Source of the DNA: Patescibacteria group bacterium
GTDB taxonomy: Bacteria; Patescibacteriota; Minisyncoccia; UBA6257; GWB1-50-10
Direction: 5' to 3'
Assembly: GCA_024239035.1 (NCBI GenBank)
Contig: JANBVK010000002.1
Span: forward strand, 29,191 to 69,735
Length of the DNA: 40,545 bases
Positions within the stretch are counted from its first letter, which is position 1. Each line of letters opens with the position of its first letter. Positions 1 to 9,684 of this stretch are shown in pieces. The notes under the pieces were generated by a model. It made no database searches. It worked only from the letters and a program-made list of their open reading frames with translations, and was not told where the DNA came from. A program made the position numbers and the translations under genes.

Positions 1-1
1 T

Positions 2-895
2 GCGGAAATTATCACTTTCGATAGCTCCTACAAAGCGCGAGCGCCGAGAGGCCTTCACGGCGCCGAAATTACGCTGCGTTTTCCGTCAGTCGGTGCGACC
101 GAAAATACACTTCTCGCCTCGGTTTTGGCTAAAGGGAAGACTGTAATTAGGAACGCAGCCCTTGAACCTGAAATCATAGATTTGATCAAGTTTTTGCAGA
201 AAATGGGCGGAATTGTCGAGCTTGGCGCAAATCGGGTAATTTACATTGAAGGCGTGGAACGTTTACGGGGAGTAAAGCATAGAGTAATACCTGACAGGAA
301 TGAAGCGGTTTCTTTTGCTTGTCTTGCCATTGCGACGGACGGCGATATTTTTGTGAAGGATGCCGTTCAGGAACATTTAATAACGTTTTTGAACACCATT
401 CGGAGAATCGGCGGCGATTACGAAGTTAAAGACCAAGGTATCAGGTTTTGGCGAGCCGGCGGTCTCAAGGCCACCAAGGTTGAAACTGACACTCATCCGG
501 GGTTCATGACCGACTGGCAACAGCCGCTTGCCATTCTTCTTACCCAGGCTCGAGGCCTATCGGAAATTCATGAGACCATCTATGAAGACCGCTTCGGTTA
601 TACCAAGGACTTGAATTTAATGGGAGCAGATATTAAAGTGATCACAGATTGTTCCGGCAGGACCTGCCGCTTCGCAGGAAAGTTTTCTCACATTGCAGTG
701 ATTAGCGGACCGACGCCCCTTCAAGGGACAGAACTTGAAGTGCCGGATTTGAGAGCGGGAATGGCCCACTTAACTGCTGCACTCATTGCCGAAGGCGAGT
801 CTGAAGTTTCAGGCGTGGAAGAAATAGACCGCGGCTATGAGAGAATTGATGAAAGGTTGAAATATCTGGGTGCCGACATTAAAAGAGTAGAATAA
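2..895 (+). CDS. murA: UDP-N-acetylglucosamine 1-carboxyvinyltransferase, 5'-truncated by window edge
   Basis: Frame is open from base 2 (AEIITFDSSYKARAPRGLHGAEITLRFPSVGATENTLLASVLAKGKT...), so the ORF start at 125 is not the true start. MurA motifs FPSVGATEN, GFMTDWQQP, DLRAGMAHLTAAL. Confidence 0.95.
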   Translation, partial: AEIITFDSSYKARAPRGLHGAEITLRFPSVGATENTLLASVLAKGKTVIRNAALEPEIIDLIKFLQKMGGIVELGANRVIYIEGVERLRGVKHRVIPDRNEAVSFACLAIATDGDIFVKDAVQEHLITFLNTIRRIGGDYEVKDQGIRFWRAGGLKATKVETDTHPGFMTDWQQPLAILLTQARGLSEIHETIYEDRFGYTKDLNLMGADIKVITDCSGRTCRFAGKFSHIAVISGPTPLQGTELEVPDLRAGMAHLTAALIAEGESEVSGVEEIDRGYERIDERLKYLGADIKRVE

Positions 896-906
896 TTTTC
901 ACATCC

Positions 907-1914
907 ATGTTTATTCGGAAAATAGGTATAGATCTTGGCACTACCAACACACTGGTTTTCCTACCCGATAAAGGAATAGTTATTAATGAACCAACGGTAG
1001 TTGCTCTGCGCAGGCCGGACAATGTTGTCTTGGCTGTTGGTGTTGAAGCAAAAGAAATGGTTGGTAGGACCCCTGATAATATTGTTACCTACAAACCTTT
1101 GAAGGATGGGGTTATCGCCGACTACTATATTACCCGAGCGATGCTTAAGTATTTTATTTCAAGAAGTGTCGGCCCCTTAAATATATTTAAACCGGAAGTG
1201 GTTATCTCAATCCCAGCTGGCATCACCTCCACTGAATATCGAGCAGTTATGAATGCCGCCAAGGAAGCAGGAGCCAAGGAAGTCTATTTGGTTAAAGAGC
1301 CGCTTTTAGCATCTTTAGGAGCAGGTATTCCCATTCATTCTTCAGAAGGTAATATGATTGTTAACATCGGTGGCGGCACCACTGAGGTAGCAGTCATCTC
1401 TTTAGGTGGGATTGTCAACTGGTCAAGTTTGAGAGTTGCCGGTAATCGTTTCGATCAAGCTATTGCCGATTACATAAAGAAAAAATACGGTTTGATTATC
1501 GGTGAAGGAACAGCAGAAAATATTAAAATTGCAGTCGGGACCGCTCTACCTGGCCGAAGTAAACTTGAGGCTAAGATAAGAGGTCGGGATCTTTTATCAG
1601 GCTTGCCGCGGGATTTAGTTGTCAACTCAAACGAGATAGCCGAAGCTGTCAACCCTTATATGGTGGATATTATGGATTCGGTACAGTCTGTTTTTAACAT
1701 AACACCTCCAGAGTTGGCAGCCGATATTATGGAAAAAGGTATTATTTTATCGGGTGGTAGTTCTCAACTTAGGAACATTGAAGATTTTTTCAAGCGATCT
1801 CTGGGAGTTGCGGCCTATACCGCTGAGAATCCGTTCTTTTGCGTCTCTCAAGGTACTGCTACGATTCTTAGTCATTTAGATGTTTATAAAAGAACACTAT
1901 TAAACAAACGGTGA
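907..1914 (+). CDS. mreB: Rod shape-determining protein MreB-like (actin fold)
   Basis: IGIDLGTTNTLVFLPDKGIVINEPTVVAL, IPAGITSTEYRAVMNAAKEAGAKEVYLVKEPLLASLGAG, NIGGGTTEVAVISLGG. Confidence 0.93.
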   Translation: MFIRKIGIDLGTTNTLVFLPDKGIVINEPTVVALRRPDNVVLAVGVEAKEMVGRTPDNIVTYKPLKDGVIADYYITRAMLKYFISRSVGPLNIFKPEVVISIPAGITSTEYRAVMNAAKEAGAKEVYLVKEPLLASLGAGIPIHSSEGNMIVNIGGGTTEVAVISLGGIVNWSSLRVAGNRFDQAIADYIKKKYGLIIGEGTAENIKIAVGTALPGRSKLEAKIRGRDLLSGLPRDLVVNSNEIAEAVNPYMVDIMDSVQSVFNITPPELAADIMEKGIILSGGSSQLRNIEDFFKRSLGVAAYTAENPFFCVSQGTATILSHLDVYKRTLLNKR

Positions 1915-2687
1915 TTGGCATGTTTTTTGGCCACGAAGACAAAATAAAAACTTTTAAAAAACTCGTTCGTGATGATGATTTGTCTCATGCGTATCTTTTT
2001 TACGGCTATCCTCAAATAGGTAAATTTTATTTCTCTAGGCTACTGGCGTTTTTTTTAGAGTCCGGTGAATTCGAGATTACCGATAAACCCTTGATCGACG
2101 CAAGGATTTTTTCACCCGGCGAAAACAAGGTTATTGGCGTAGAAACAGTGCGGGAATTAAAAAGATTTTTATTTCAAAAACCCCTTAAATCATCTCGCCG
2201 TCTAGCCATCATCAATAATGCTAATATGTTAAGCAGAGAAGCGGAGAGCAGTATGTTAAAGATCGTTGAAGAACCGCCGCCGGCCGCAATGATCATTTTT
2301 ATTGTTCACGACCAGCAGACTCTTTTTACCCCGCTTTTATCTCGGTTAACGTCGGTTTACTTTTCGTCTTTTAGAGAGAACAAGATAGAAGAAATTTTAG
2401 CCAAGAATTATAAATTGTCCGCAAATAAGGCAGCAGAGGTTGCTAAGAAATCTTTTGGTCGGATTGGCCGAGCCATCAATCTGATAGAGGGGACCAAAGA
2501 GTTATTAACTGAAGATGATTTGAAAAGTGAGATAGAGGATAGAATAATTAATTTATACATTAAAGGCGTCCGTCAGAATTCCCACTTGTTAGCCCAGCTT
2601 TTAAATCGTGAAGTGACTCTTTGGCGGTTTAATCTTAATACTAACCTTCAACGAAAAGCCGTGAACAGCCTAGTTAGTGGTAAATGA
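1911..2687 (+). CDS. holB: DNA polymerase III delta'-like subunit (AAA+, degenerate Walker A); ATG at 1920 is a likely start
   Basis: FFGHEDKIKTFKKLVRDDDLSHAYLFYGYPQIGK, NANMLSREAESSMLKIVEEPP, LLSRLTSVYF. Confidence 0.78.
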   Translation: MIGMFFGHEDKIKTFKKLVRDDDLSHAYLFYGYPQIGKFYFSRLLAFFLESGEFEITDKPLIDARIFSPGENKVIGVETVRELKRFLFQKPLKSSRRLAIINNANMLSREAESSMLKIVEEPPPAAMIIFIVHDQQTLFTPLLSRLTSVYFSSFRENKIEEILAKNYKLSANKAAEVAKKSFGRIGRAINLIEGTKELLTEDDLKSEIEDRIINLYIKGVRQNSHLLAQLLNREVTLWRFNLNTNLQRKAVNSLVSGK

Positions 2688-3235
2688 TAGATACTCTGGA
2701 AGATTTTAAAACTAAATCCCAGCATATTATCGTAAATTTTAAGCGGGAGCTTAGTAATATTAGAACAAGTCGTCCGACGTCGGCTCTGGTTGAGGATTTG
2801 AAAGTAGAATATTACGGTAAGCTGTCGCCAATAAGCAGCGTCGGTTCAATTGGGGTTGAGCCGCCGCGAGACATTATCATTCAGGTTTGGGATAAGGCAG
2901 CGATTCAACAGGTAGTGAAGGCAATTGAGACTTCTTCGTTGGGGCTTTCAGTGAGTGTTCAAGGGAATGTTATTAGAGTGCATCTTCCCGAGTTAAGCGA
3001 GGAGCGTAGGGAGGAAATTGCCAAGCATGTTAAGCGAATTACTGAAAACTACCGCATTCAAGTACGTAGCTTCCGTGACGAGGCTAATAAGAGTGTTCAG
3101 AAGTCTTTTGAGGAGGGTATTTTAGACGAAGACAGAAAGTTTAAATTAAAAAAAGAAATTCAAGACGAGACGGATAAAGTTAATAAAGAAATAGAAAAGT
3201 TGCTGGAGAATAAAATCAAAGAAATCCAGCAGTAA
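2684..3235 (+). CDS. frr: Ribosome recycling factor
   Basis: LSNIRTSRPTSALVEDLKVEYYG, RVHLPELSEERREEIAKHVKR, VRSFRDEANK. Confidence 0.97.
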   Translation: MIDTLEDFKTKSQHIIVNFKRELSNIRTSRPTSALVEDLKVEYYGKLSPISSVGSIGVEPPRDIIIQVWDKAAIQQVVKAIETSSLGLSVSVQGNVIRVHLPELSEERREEIAKHVKRITENYRIQVRSFRDEANKSVQKSFEEGILDEDRKFKLKKEIQDETDKVNKEIEKLLENKIKEIQQ

Positions 3236-3256
3236 TACTCCAATAATTAAAACATT

Positions 3257-4303
3257 ATGATAATTTTGCTTGTCATCATCAGTTTATCAATTCTAATCTT
3301 AGTCCATGAGTTGGGTCATTTTTTGACTGCTAAATTTTTCGGCGTTAAAGTTGAGGAATTTGGCTTAGGTTTTCCACCTAGACTTTTTAGCAAGCGTGTG
3401 GGGGAAACCACCTACAGCGTAAATATTCTGCCTTTCGGCGGGTTTGTGAAAATTTCTGGAGAGGATGGAGATGAAAAACCGCCGACTGAGGAAAGCTTTG
3501 TTTCTCAACCGGTCTGGCGCCGATCGGCGATTATACTCGCCGGAGTATTTATGAATGTTTTTTTAGGTTGGTTGATTTTAAGCATGGTGTTTTTTGTAGG
3601 TGCCCCGGAACACCTACTTATTGCTGATGTAGCGCCCGAATCGCCGGCCCTTTCAGCAAATCTAAAAAGTGGTGATGTTATTTTAGAAGCGGAACATGAA
3701 GGTCAACGTTTAAGCGACCCGATTAAGAGCAGTGATTTAATTAATTTAGTTAATCAATCGCCGAGTGGGTTGTTTCTTCTGAAAGTAATGAGAGGAGAGG
3801 AAATTATCGAAACATCTCTTTCTGGTCGTTTAACCCCACCAGAAGGGCAAGGTCCGCTTGGGGTAAGCTTAGTTGATGTCGGTTTTACGTCCGAGCCATT
3901 CTTTAGAAGTTTTATTAAAGGATTCATAAGCACCTTTACTATGTTGGGTTTGATTACTGTTGGATTTTTTAACTTCTTCTCTAAATTATTCGTTTCTCCC
4001 GAAATCATAGAAACCATTGCCGGGCCGGTTGGTATATTTGCGCTTTCGGCTCAAGCCGGCTCGTTAGGCTTGGTATATCTATTTCAGCTTATGGCGTTTA
4101 TTTCTTTGAATTTGGCAATTCTTAATTTAATTCCATTTCCAGCATTGGACGGCGGCCGGTTTCTCTTTTTGATGATTGAGAAGATTAAAGGTTCACCTAT
4201 TTCTCGTCGGATACAGCTTGGACTCAATGCGACTGGCTTTATTGCTCTTATCGTACTCATGATTTTGGTAACCGTGAGAGATATAAGTAAATTAATTAAT
4301 TAA
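3257..4303 (+). CDS. rseP: RseP-like site-2 protease, M50 family with PDZ
   Basis: LVHELGHFLTAKFFGVKVEEFGLGFPP (HExxH), NLIPFPALDGGRFLFLMIE. Confidence 0.93.
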   Translation: MIILLVIISLSILILVHELGHFLTAKFFGVKVEEFGLGFPPRLFSKRVGETTYSVNILPFGGFVKISGEDGDEKPPTEESFVSQPVWRRSAIILAGVFMNVFLGWLILSMVFFVGAPEHLLIADVAPESPALSANLKSGDVILEAEHEGQRLSDPIKSSDLINLVNQSPSGLFLLKVMRGEEIIETSLSGRLTPPEGQGPLGVSLVDVGFTSEPFFRSFIKGFISTFTMLGLITVGFFNFFSKLFVSPEIIETIAGPVGIFALSAQAGSLGLVYLFQLMAFISLNLAILNLIPFPALDGGRFLFLMIEKIKGSPISRRIQLGLNATGFIALIVLMILVTVRDISKLIN

Positions 4304-4370
4304 GTGTTCTTTGTATTTATACAGAGAATACTAGGTTGGCAATAAGCCATTGAGGCTGTAAGATTCAAGT

Positions 4371-6161
4371 ATGGCAGCCGAGAACGATAAAGACGTTATT
4401 TATTTTGGTAAAACCGATTTTCGTAATACTAATCGGCTTTTTGGCATTAAACGGAATGACCGCCGCCAGCATGTCTACGTTATTGGTAAGACCGGCACCG
4501 GTAAATCAGCTCTCTTGAATAATATGATTGTTCAGGATATCGCCAATGGTGAAGGGGTTTGTGTTGTTGATCCTCACGGAGAACTAGTTGAGAACTTATT
4601 AGAAAAAATTCCTGAAGAAAGGATGGATGACGTTGTTTACTTAAACCCGGCCGATACCGATTACCACGTCGGTTTCAATGTATTAGAGTTAACCGATCCT
4701 AAGTACAAACATTTGGTTGCATCAGGTCTCATGGGGATTTTTACAAAGATTTGGGCAAATGTGTGGTCGGCCAGAATGGAGTATATTTTGAATAATGCAA
4801 TTCTTGCCCTTCTGGACACGCCTAATACAACGCTTCTAGGTATAATGAGGATTCTCGTTGATAAGGAATATCGTCAAAAAATTATTGATAATATTAAGGA
4901 CCCTGTGGTGAAATCGTTCTGGATTCATGAGTATGAAGGGTGGCGTGATCAATTTCGCAATGAGGCCATCGCACCAATTCAGAATAAAGTCGGTCAATTT
5001 CTCTCAACCGACTTAATTAGGAATATTGTTGGTCAGTCAAAGAGCACGATTAATATTTTTGATATTATGAATGAGGGAAAGATTTTTTTAGTGAACGTCT
5101 CAAAGGGAAGAATTGGGGAGGATAACTCGGCGCTTTTGGGAGGGATGATTATTACTAAGATTCAACTTGCTACCATGGAGCGAGTGAGAATTTCTGAAGA
5201 GGAACGGGTGGATTTTTACCTATATGTTGATGAGTTTCAAAATTTTGCTACCGATTCGTTCGCGGGTATTCTTTCCGAGGCGCGAAAGTACCGCCTAAAT
5301 CTTATTATTGCTCATCAGTACGTTGGTCAGCTTGTAACCGACGTTTCAACAAAAGTGAGAGATTCTATTTTTGGTAATGTGGGAACTGCGATAGTGTTTA
5401 GAGTGGGAGCAGCGGATGCTGAATTTTTGGAACCAGAATTTACGCCGGAGTTTACAATCACAGACATCGTTAATCTCCCCAACTACTGCATCTATATAAA
5501 ATTGATGGTTAATGGCGTGACCTGCCGGCCTTTTTCAGCTAAAACCTTACCCCCCTTTATGGTTAAGTCATCTTCTTTGACTGCAGAAAAAGTTATGCTT
5601 AATTCTCGTAAACGTTACGCCAGGCCTCGGAAAGTAGTAGAAGAAGAAATTAAACGCTGGACAGGAATATTAGAGGGCAGTGCTAGGCCCGGTGAAGAGG
5701 GGAAATATAAGGTGAATTGTTCTATCTGTAATAAAATCTCTGAAGTACCGTTTGAACCAACACCGGGAAGGCCTGTGTACTGTAAGGATTGTTTAAATAA
5801 AATTAAAGCAGGAGAGTTGCAACCTCTTCCGACAAGAACAGTAATAACTGGCCGGACTCAAGAAAAATATCTCACCGATCTTTCTGGTCTGGGCATTGAG
5901 TTTGATAAGAAGCCGGCAAAGGTTGAGGTTTCCAGTCAAGCTAAGCAGTCTAAAAATAGAGGTCGGCCTGGGCAAAGAGAGAAGACTTTTGTTAGGGGTG
6001 GTTCACCTAACCCTAAAGAACAGAGTGAATCTAAGATCGGGCTTCACGATTTAAAACCTGTAGAAAGGAAAGAACGTCCCAAGAGACCCAAAAGCACGGC
6101 TGATGTTGCTGGACTTCGTGAGGCGTTGAGGGATGCATTAGACAAGTCTGGGGGGAAGTAA
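4371..6161 (+). CDS. VirD4/TraG/HerA-like DNA-pumping ATPase with C-terminal CxxC...CxxC zinc ribbon
   Basis: Walker A GKTGTGKSALLNNM, VDPHGELVENLL, YLYVDEFQNFATDSFAGILSEARKYRLNLIIAHQY; C-terminal CSICNK...VYCKDCL. Confidence 0.85.
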   Translation: MAAENDKDVIYFGKTDFRNTNRLFGIKRNDRRQHVYVIGKTGTGKSALLNNMIVQDIANGEGVCVVDPHGELVENLLEKIPEERMDDVVYLNPADTDYHVGFNVLELTDPKYKHLVASGLMGIFTKIWANVWSARMEYILNNAILALLDTPNTTLLGIMRILVDKEYRQKIIDNIKDPVVKSFWIHEYEGWRDQFRNEAIAPIQNKVGQFLSTDLIRNIVGQSKSTINIFDIMNEGKIFLVNVSKGRIGEDNSALLGGMIITKIQLATMERVRISEEERVDFYLYVDEFQNFATDSFAGILSEARKYRLNLIIAHQYVGQLVTDVSTKVRDSIFGNVGTAIVFRVGAADAEFLEPEFTPEFTITDIVNLPNYCIYIKLMVNGVTCRPFSAKTLPPFMVKSSSLTAEKVMLNSRKRYARPRKVVEEEIKRWTGILEGSARPGEEGKYKVNCSICNKISEVPFEPTPGRPVYCKDCLNKIKAGELQPLPTRTVITGRTQEKYLTDLSGLGIEFDKKPAKVEVSSQAKQSKNRGRPGQREKTFVRGGSPNPKEQSESKIGLHDLKPVERKERPKRPKSTADVAGLREALRDALDKSGGK

Positions 6162-6367
6162 CTAGTAATCTTCTCTGCAGTCGTCTCTACTCAGATAAAT
6201 ATATACTCCTCAAAACCGAAAAGCTTAACGAAAAACAGCGAACTCGCTTCGCTCAAACAGCACTGTTTTTCTACTTTTTTGGTTTCTCGCCCCAAAGGGG
6301 CCCCTTCGGGGTTCGTTAATTTATAGCTTCGTTCCGACATACTACAAAGAAGATTACTAGTTACTTC
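6155..6367. repeat. Large nested inverted-repeat element, copy A (20-bp perfect terminal inverted repeats)
   Basis: GAAGTAACTAGTAATCTTCT (6155-6174) is the exact reverse complement of AGAAGATTACTAGTTACTTC (6348-6367). Internal arms GAAAAACAG/CTGTTTTTC and TTAACGAA/TTCGTTAA. Related to 17585-17773. Confidence 0.9.
6290..6311. repeat. GGGGCCCC palindrome nested in copy A
   Basis: CCCCAAAGGGGCCCCTTCGGGG; absent from copy B at the equivalent site; also found at about 17375-17398. Confidence 0.8.
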
Positions 6368-6392
6368 GTTTAGTGAGGTAGGAAAGGGTTTA

Positions 6393-6962
6393 TTAAACTT
6401 TCTCTACCCGCTCCGCATACTCACCGGTTTTGGTGTTTACTCGTACGACATCTCCTTCGTTTATGAAGAGAGGAGCGTTTACTTTTGCGCCGGTCTCGAG
6501 GATGACTGCCTTTGTTCCACCTGCAGCGGTCGCGCCTCGTATCGTAGGGGGGGCTTCGGTTACTTTTAGATCAACTTTAATGGGTAGCTCGACGTTGATT
6601 ATTTTGCCGTTAAATTTAAATGCCTTGATCTCGGCATTAGGTTTTAAGTATTTAACTGCGTTTCCTAGGACGTCATCTTTCAATGAAAACCTGTTTTGAG
6701 GTTTCCCCGCCTCATGAAACCAGTATTCATTATTATGGTGATAGATAAACTGCACTGGATTTACCTCAATATCAGCCTCCTTAAAGGATTTGTTTTGGTG
6801 GGCGGTGTAGTTTAAGACCTTGCCCGTGATTAAATTCTTGATTTTAAGCTGTGCAACCGGTTTCCGCTGCTGCATTCTCATGTAAGTGTACTCTAAAACC
6901 TCATACGGCGAGTCGTCTTTAGTAAAGAGAATTCCAACTTTTAGTTCGTTATAAGAAAGCAT
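6393..6962 (-). CDS. efp: Elongation factor P
   Basis: MLSYNELKVGILFTKDDSPYEVLEYTYMRMQQRKPVAQLKIKNLITGKVL; GATAAGGTKAVILETGAKVNAPLFINEGDVVRVNTKTGEYAERV. Confidence 0.95.
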   Translation of the reverse strand: MLSYNELKVGILFTKDDSPYEVLEYTYMRMQQRKPVAQLKIKNLITGKVLNYTAHQNKSFKEADIEVNPVQFIYHHNNEYWFHEAGKPQNRFSLKDDVLGNAVKYLKPNAEIKAFKFNGKIINVELPIKVDLKVTEAPPTIRGATAAGGTKAVILETGAKVNAPLFINEGDVVRVNTKTGEYAERVEKV

Positions 6963-6998
6963 TGACTTACTTTAAAGATTAAAGAATACTACAAGAAA

Positions 6999-8177
6999 AT
7001 GTCAAGAAACAGTAATAAAAAAGTTTGCCCTGAGCGGGGTCGAAGAGTATTCGTTGCTATGTCCGGGGGAGTTGATTCGTCTGTAGCTGCGTTGCTCTTG
7101 AAGAACGCGGGTTATAACGTTACCGGCGTATTTATGCGTTGCGTTAGTGGTGAGCTTAGTCGAACCATTAATAGCCCTTCGACTGCGCTCAGGGCGGATT
7201 GCACCGCTGAAGCGGATGCAACCGATGCGCGTCGGGTAGCTGCTCATTTGGATATTCCTTTTTACGTTTTTGATTTTGAAGAAGAATATAAGCGTACGGT
7301 GGTGGAGTATATGGTTGACGGTTACCGGCAGGGAATAACTCCAAACCCGGATGTAATGTGCAACAAGGAAATTAAATTTGGATTGTTTTTGAAAAAAGCA
7401 TTGTCGCTTGGGGCTGATTTTATTGCGACTGGGCACTACGTTAGGCTTAGCTGCTCGCTTTTTACGGCTCGTGATACCAACAAAGACCAAAGCTATTTTC
7501 TCTGGACTTTGACCCAAAAACAATTAAAGCATTGCCTTTTTCCGATAGGTGATTATCTAAAATCAGAAGTGAGAGAGATAGCGCGAAGAGCGGGACTCCC
7601 GACTGCAGAGAAGAAGGATTCGCAGGGAATTTGTTTTTTAGGGAAGGTGACACTTGCAGATTTTCTTAAAAACTATATTCCCGAAGAAAAAGGGTTTGTA
7701 TTTACAACTGCTGGTGAGAAACTAGGTGAGCATAACGGTGCTTGGTTTTACACTATTGGTCAGAGGCGTATCGGCATTGCTTCAGGGGAACCTGTTTACG
7801 TGGCGGATAAAGACGTCAAAACAAATACTATTGTTGTAGCCGAAGACAGCAACAACCCCGCGCTTTACAGAAACGAAATTAATTTAGATGAAGTAAATTT
7901 CATAAAACCCCACCCGGTTGGAACAATTCGTCCTTCGACATCGCTCGGGATAAACGCGAATTGGCGAATGGAGATTTTAGCGCGGGTGAGATATAGGCAG
8001 CCGCTCACAAAAGCAATTCTCTATAACCTAACGCCTACAACCTATAACCTAAAATTTGACCAGCCGCAAAAATTTATCGCCCCGGGTCAGTCGGCAGTTT
8101 TTTACTTGCCCGCCGTAGCCTCGGCGAAGGAGGGTATGAACGAACACGAGATGTTGGGCGGAGGGGTTATCATTTAG
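6999..8177 (+). CDS. mnmA: tRNA-specific 2-thiouridylase MnmA, with several in-frame repeat insertions
   Basis: VFVAMSGGVDSSVAALLLKNAGYNVTGVFM, TPNPDVMCNKEIKFG, GHYVRL, KDQSYFLWTL, KKDSQGICFLGKV, YTIGQRRIGI. Confidence 0.95.
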   Translation: MSRNSNKKVCPERGRRVFVAMSGGVDSSVAALLLKNAGYNVTGVFMRCVSGELSRTINSPSTALRADCTAEADATDARRVAAHLDIPFYVFDFEEEYKRTVVEYMVDGYRQGITPNPDVMCNKEIKFGLFLKKALSLGADFIATGHYVRLSCSLFTARDTNKDQSYFLWTLTQKQLKHCLFPIGDYLKSEVREIARRAGLPTAEKKDSQGICFLGKVTLADFLKNYIPEEKGFVFTTAGEKLGEHNGAWFYTIGQRRIGIASGEPVYVADKDVKTNTIVVAEDSNNPALYRNEINLDEVNFIKPHPVGTIRPSTSLGINANWRMEILARVRYRQPLTKAILYNLTPTTYNLKFDQPQKFIAPGQSAVFYLPAVASAKEGMNEHEMLGGGVII

Positions 8178-8223
8178 AAGCCCACCTAAGGACGGGCAGG
8201 TTAGTAATTAGGAATTCTCACTT

Positions 8224-9666
8224 ATGCCCTCTTACGATATTTTCTTTTTTGGCGCGTTCTTTTTTCTAATAGGAGTATTTTTGGCAAGTATTGGGGCGGG
8301 GTTTTGGATACTAATTGTTACTTTTCTAGCCGCCGCTATTTTATTACTTTGGTGGTTTTTTCGCAAGAACAGACGTTTTTTATGGCTTGCCGGTCTTTTA
8401 CTCCTTATTATTGTGGGAGCACTTTATTACACCTGGGATGACGTGCGTTTTAGGCAAAACGTAGATGTGCCTTTTGACGAACAAGTTTCTTTCTCGGGTC
8501 TGGTGGTGTCGAATCCGCTTGTAAAGAGCAGCTCGCAAGAGTTTAGACTCAAATTATATCCGGCCCTTGAGGGCAGTATTTTAGTTAAAACAGGACTTTA
8601 TCCGAGCGTTCGCTATGGCGACGAATTGGACGTTCAGGGCGTAATTGAGCGCCCTTTTTCTATGAGCTACGCTCGTTATCTGGCAAAAGAAAGGATTAGT
8701 GGAGTTGTTTCTTTCGCTAAAGTAGAGATAACAGATTCGGATAAGGGGAGCGTAATTAAGAGTCGCCTCTTTGGTATTCGGAACAAGATGATAGCATCTT
8801 TTCAAAGAGTGTTGCCGCGTGAAGAGGCGGCGTTTTTGGGTGGATTAACTCTGGGTAGCAGGAGTGAATTTTCCAAAAAGTTCACCGAGGCAATGAGCTT
8901 GAGCGGCACCACACACTTGGTGGCGCTCTCCGGTTATAACATAACGATTATTGTGTGGGCGGCTATGGGAGCATTTGTGTGGGTGTTCTCAAGACGTTTA
9001 TCATTTTTGTTGACTCTTTTTCTTATTATGGGTTTTGTTGTAATGACTGGCGCTGAGGCCTCGGTTGTGAGAGCCGCAATTATGGGCATCTTGGTTCTTT
9101 TAGCTTATGAAGTCGGGCGGCTATATGATTTTCGTAACGCAATAATTTTAGCTGGTTTTCTTATGGTTATCCAGAATCCTAAAGTATTAGTTTTTGATAT
9201 TGGCTTTCAACTCTCTTTTCTAGCACTTCTTGGGATCATATACTTGAGGCCGGCAATCCAGAAATTTCTGCGTACCAAGAAAAATTCTGGATTTTTATCA
9301 TGGCGAGATAATCTTTTAACTACCGCCTCGGCTCAGCTAATGGTAGCACCGCTTTTGATCATCAACTTTAATAGTTTTTCGCTCACCTCGCTTATTGCAA
9401 ATGTTCTTGTTTTGGAGTTAATTCCCGTAACGATGGGTTTGGGATTTATAATTGCAGCCGTGTCCCTGCTCTCTTATTACACGTCTTTGGTTTTAGGTTG
9501 GGTAGTGTGGGTTCTCTTACGGTTTGAGATTTTAGTGATTGAATTTTTTGCAAAATTGAGTATTCCCTTTGGACCAAATTTGGGTGTCGAGTTGGTTTTT
9601 CTCTATTACTTTTTTATTATTGGTTTTATTGTGTATCAAGGACGTGTTCGTATCCCACGTCCTTAA
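8224..9666 (+). CDS. comEC: ComEC/Rec2-like competence membrane protein
   Basis: Multi-TM; FLGGLTLGSRSEFSKKFTEAMSLSGTTHLVALSGYNITII and ASVVRAAIMGILVLLAYEVGR are ComEC competence-domain motifs. Confidence 0.9.
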   Translation: MPSYDIFFFGAFFFLIGVFLASIGAGFWILIVTFLAAAILLLWWFFRKNRRFLWLAGLLLLIIVGALYYTWDDVRFRQNVDVPFDEQVSFSGLVVSNPLVKSSSQEFRLKLYPALEGSILVKTGLYPSVRYGDELDVQGVIERPFSMSYARYLAKERISGVVSFAKVEITDSDKGSVIKSRLFGIRNKMIASFQRVLPREEAAFLGGLTLGSRSEFSKKFTEAMSLSGTTHLVALSGYNITIIVWAAMGAFVWVFSRRLSFLLTLFLIMGFVVMTGAEASVVRAAIMGILVLLAYEVGRLYDFRNAIILAGFLMVIQNPKVLVFDIGFQLSFLALLGIIYLRPAIQKFLRTKKNSGFLSWRDNLLTTASAQLMVAPLLIINFNSFSLTSLIANVLVLELIPVTMGLGFIIAAVSLLSYYTSLVLGWVVWVLLRFEILVIEFFAKLSIPFGPNLGVELVFLYYFFIIGFIVYQGRVRIPRP

Positions 9667-9684
9667 GACGAACCAGCGTTTCAT

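Noticed and set aside
6155-6367. Insertion sequence with transposase
   Set aside because: Terminal inverted repeats are present, but ~213 bp is too short and holds no transposase ORF; called a repeat instead.
7002-7523. Antisense ORFs over coding genes (also 1470-1652, 3754-4017, 6430-6699, 14328-14600, 15765-16130, 22298-22537, 36413-36829, 39926-40267 and others)
   Set aside because: They lie opposite strongly recognised conserved CDSs, have no family motifs and look like frame shadows.
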